A DNA stretch of 64,000 bases, taken from RH2-MAG17b sp050745265 (GTDB lineage Bacteria > Acidobacteriota > Terriglobia > UBA7540). The stretch lies in the NCBI GenBank assembly GCA_050745265.1, contig JBOGKE010000100.1:1-64000 (forward strand), in the 5' to 3' direction. A model generated the notes under the pieces. That model did not search any database and was not told the DNA's origin. It saw only the letters and a program-made list of their open reading frames with translations. The translations under genes and the position numbers were made by a program. Below are positions 62,175 through 64,000 of the stretch, one piece after another. Every line of letters starts with the position of its first letter. Positions within the stretch are counted from its first letter, which is position 1.

Positions 62175-63170
62175 TCAGCGACCCGTCATTTGCGCGAGGC
62201 TCTCCGGGTACCGAGCTCCCTGCACCTTGATTTTTGACGAGGCGCTTTCGATGGCGCGGAGATCTTCAGGTGTAAGTTCGACGTCCGCCGCTCCAAGGTT
62301 TTCTTCAAGACGGTGCAGCTTTGTTGTGCCCGGGATCGGCACGATCCAAGGCTTCCGGGCAAGCAGCCAGGCGAGCGCGATCTGAGCAGGAGTCGCCTTC
62401 TTCTGTTGCGCGAATCTGCTGAGCAGATCAACCAGCGCCTGGTTCGCTTTACGATTCTCGGGATTAAAGCGAGGGACGGTGTTGCGGAAATCCGTACGAT
62501 CGAACGTCGTGTTCTCGTTGATCGTTCCCGTGAGAAAGCCCTTGCCCAGAGGGCTGTACGGAACGAAGCCTATCCCGAGTTCCTCGAGCGTCGGCAGCAC
62601 CTCCGCTTCAGGGTCTCGCCACCACAACGAGTATTCGCTCTGGACCGCAGTGACGGGCTGGACTGCGTGTGCGCGACGTATCGTCTGCGCCCCGGCTTCG
62701 GAAAGTCCAAAGTGTTTGACCTTGCCTGCCTGGATGAGTTCCTTTACCGCGCCGGCGACATCTTCGATCGGGACGTTCGGGTCAACACGGTGCTGGTAGA
62801 ACAGATCGATGACAGCACTCTTCAGTCGCTTGAGCGAGCCCTCGGCGACCTGCTTAATGCGCTCGGGCCGGCTATCGAGGCCCTGCCAACCAGGGCTTCC
62901 ATCCGGATTGAGCCTGAACCCGAACTTGGTGGCGATCACCACGTGCCCGCGGAACGGAGAGAGCGCCTCGCCCACGAGCTCCTCGTTCGTGAATGGACCA
63001 TAAACCTCGGCGGTGTCGAAGAATGTGACGCCTCGGTCGACAGCCGAATGAATCAATGAAACCATCTCCTGCTTATCTTTCGGCGGCCCGTAGGAAAAGC
63101 TCATTCCCATGCAGCCGAGGCCCATCGCCGAGACCTCCAGATTGCCTTTTCCGAGTTTGCGTTTCTGCAT
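62175..63170 (-). CDS. Aldo-keto reductase
   Basis: 331 residues. It uses NADPH to reduce aldehydes or ketones. The catalytic tetrad is Asp52, Tyr57, Lys82 and His127 (FFDTAEVYG, ATKFG, FYQHRVD). The cofactor block IPGTTKLHRLEENLGA with Ser/Asn is at about 275-295. The sequence is closest in feel to the YhdN/AKR11-13 plant-type reductases. It is upstream of the cupin gene on the minus strand, and both could be co-expressed. Confidence 0.92.
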   Translation of the reverse strand: MQKRKLGKGNLEVSAMGLGCMGMSFSYGPPKDKQEMVSLIHSAVDRGVTFFDTAEVYGPFTNEELVGEALSPFRGHVVIATKFGFRLNPDGSPGWQGLDSRPERIKQVAEGSLKRLKSAVIDLFYQHRVDPNVPIEDVAGAVKELIQAGKVKHFGLSEAGAQTIRRAHAVQPVTAVQSEYSLWWRDPEAEVLPTLEELGIGFVPYSPLGKGFLTGTINENTTFDRTDFRNTVPRFNPENRKANQALVDLLSRFAQQKKATPAQIALAWLLARKPWIVPIPGTTKLHRLEENLGAADVELTPEDLRAIESASSKIKVQGARYPESLAQMTGR

Positions 63171-63361
63171 CTTTCTCCCTTTGGTATCCGGGCTGATGAA
63201 TCAAAGATTTGGTCGGTCGCCGCTGCCGGCCGCCTGCTGCCGGTCCCAAAACCCGGCCACCCCGCTTATCCGTTAGATTCATTTGCCGCCAGTTCGGCGC
63301 CGACTGCTGAACAGCGAGTCGGTGGCGCCGGCGCGCGGCCGGCTCAGGTGTCCCTGCAAGC

Positions 63362-64000
63362 TCACCCGGGATACGGCTCATTGGCTCTGGCGATGCGTAT
63401 GAAGTGATCCGTGAACCGGAAGTGCGCGCCGGGCACTTCGACCTTGGGCATGTGGCACGTCACACAATCGCGGGTGGCTACCGGGCAGGCACGGGCGCCA
63501 TGCGGTCCTGCGGCCGCGGTGCGCGAATGGCACGCCTCGCATTTTGCGTCGTAGGCTCCAGGCTCGGTAACAAGCGGCTCGTGCGGATTGTGACAAGACG
63601 TGCAACTGATGCGCGAGTCCGTTGGACTGTAGCAGCGACTCAGCGTAATTCGGTATCCCTGGAAGCGGTCGTTCTCGGGCCCGCGAATCTTCAGCGCACG
63701 CTCGTCGGCAGCCGTGCGGTGGCACGAACCGCAGAACGCCGTAATTCCAGCCGTCGAAAGGCGTCCGGGGTTCGAGATATGCAAATTCACCGCGTCGCCG
63801 GATTTCATTGAAGCGACGTGGCGCGCGCCCGGACCGTGGCATGCCTCGCAGCTCACGCCGGGAATCATCTTGTCAGGCTGAAACTTTCCGCCGCTCACCG
63901 CATTCGTAGCATGGCAAGCGAAGCATCGTCTCACCGATTCCGGCTGCAACGGATACCCGAGCGCGAGTCCCAGTGACGCGGGCGGATAGGCGATGTGCCC
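63362..64000 (-). CDS. Multiheme cytochrome c, N-terminal part outside window
   Basis: The frame is open to the window edge, so the start is missing. Within the window there are six CxxCH heme motifs: CFACH, CEACH (in VSCEACHGPGARH), CGSCH, CTSCH (CTSCHNPH), CEACH and CVTCH. The C-terminal end is ARANEPYPG after TDHFIRIAR. The spacing and the NPH and MPK elements resemble tetraheme cytochrome c / cytochrome c554-like modules that transfer electrons across the periplasm. An in-window ATG-type start at 63949 cuts into the first heme region and is not the real start. Partner unknown. Confidence 0.88.
   Translation of the reverse strand, partial: GHIAYPPASLGLALGYPLQPESVRRCFACHATNAVSGGKFQPDKMIPGVSCEACHGPGARHVASMKSGDAVNLHISNPGRLSTAGITAFCGSCHRTAADERALKIRGPENDRFQGYRITLSRCYSPTDSRISCTSCHNPHEPLVTEPGAYDAKCEACHSRTAAAGPHGARACPVATRDCVTCHMPKVEVPGAHFRFTDHFIRIARANEPYPG

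Overview
The window is a high-GC chromosomal segment of a Gram-negative bacterium, most likely an Acidobacteriota (Terriglobia-like). This rests on the mix of families rather than on any marker gene: an Oar-like TonB-dependent receptor with an N-terminal carboxypeptidase-regulatory fold, a complete Tol-Pal cluster with two tolB copies, a bacillithiol synthase (bshA), a CusBA efflux pair, an N-A-x-x-S-T-G-P motif protein of the kind that recurs in Acidobacteriota and Planctomycetes genomes, and a small cupin matching acidobacterial hydroxynitrile lyases. No rRNA, tRNA, CRISPR array, prophage or insertion sequence was seen. Both edges cut genes: a secreted protein at the left and a multiheme cytochrome at the right.

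Layout. 1-10.4 kb (minus): ssb, then the Tol-Pal system read leftward as tolQ, tolR, a TolA/TonB-like protein, tolB copy 2, two tiny frameshifted ORFs, tolB copy 1, pal and cpoB. 10.6-17.7 kb (plus): a Cys-rich small secreted protein followed by a TolC-like / CusB-like / CusA-like heavy-metal efflux system. 17.9-24.5 kb (plus): divergent Hfq, a small secreted protein, bshA, a sugar-nucleotide epimerase, a membrane-anchored polysaccharide deacetylase, a MurG-like glycosyltransferase and a phosphoesterase with a very basic N-terminus. 24.8-36.4 kb (minus): a BamA/TamA-like outer-membrane protein, a secreted esterase/thioredoxin operon, the N-A-x-x-S-T-G-P protein, a two-subunit molybdenum hydroxylase, a ThuA remnant, a DJ-1/PfpI protein and a methyltransferase. 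36.5-39.6 kb: a histidine kinase / sigma54 response regulator operon divergent from a PilZ-domain protein. 39.7-49.1 kb: PIG-L deacetylase, aldehyde dehydrogenase, ribulokinase, and a Gld-type ABC system (ATPase, permease, GldG-like, DUF4340) interrupted by a four-helix-bundle gene. 49.4-58.6 kb: an arabinan-use locus with two divergent GH51 arabinofuranosidases, a TonB-dependent receptor and an AraC-type regulator. 58.9-64 kb: UDP-sugar dehydrogenase and UDP-glucuronate decarboxylase (a UDP-xylose route), the cupin, an aldo-keto reductase and the cytochrome.

How it fits together. The arabinan genes appear co-regulated: three near-identical LacI-type operators (core TGNAAGCGTTTNCA) lie before both GH51 genes and before the TonB-dependent receptor. 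Import by that receptor, arabinose release by the two GH51 enzymes and phosphorylation of ribulose by AraB form a plausible uptake and catabolic chain. One GH51 gene is broken by a single base in a C7 run, so it is a pseudogene, a phase-variable gene or a sequencing error.

Intergenic DNA is unusually full of palindromes. Three families recur: inverted-repeat elements ending in TGTCATTCYGAG-like arms, GC-rich GGCACGG / TGTAGCGGCG hairpins, and short degenerate tandem tracts. Many long alternative start extensions read through these repeats, which is why several genes are given shorter starts here.
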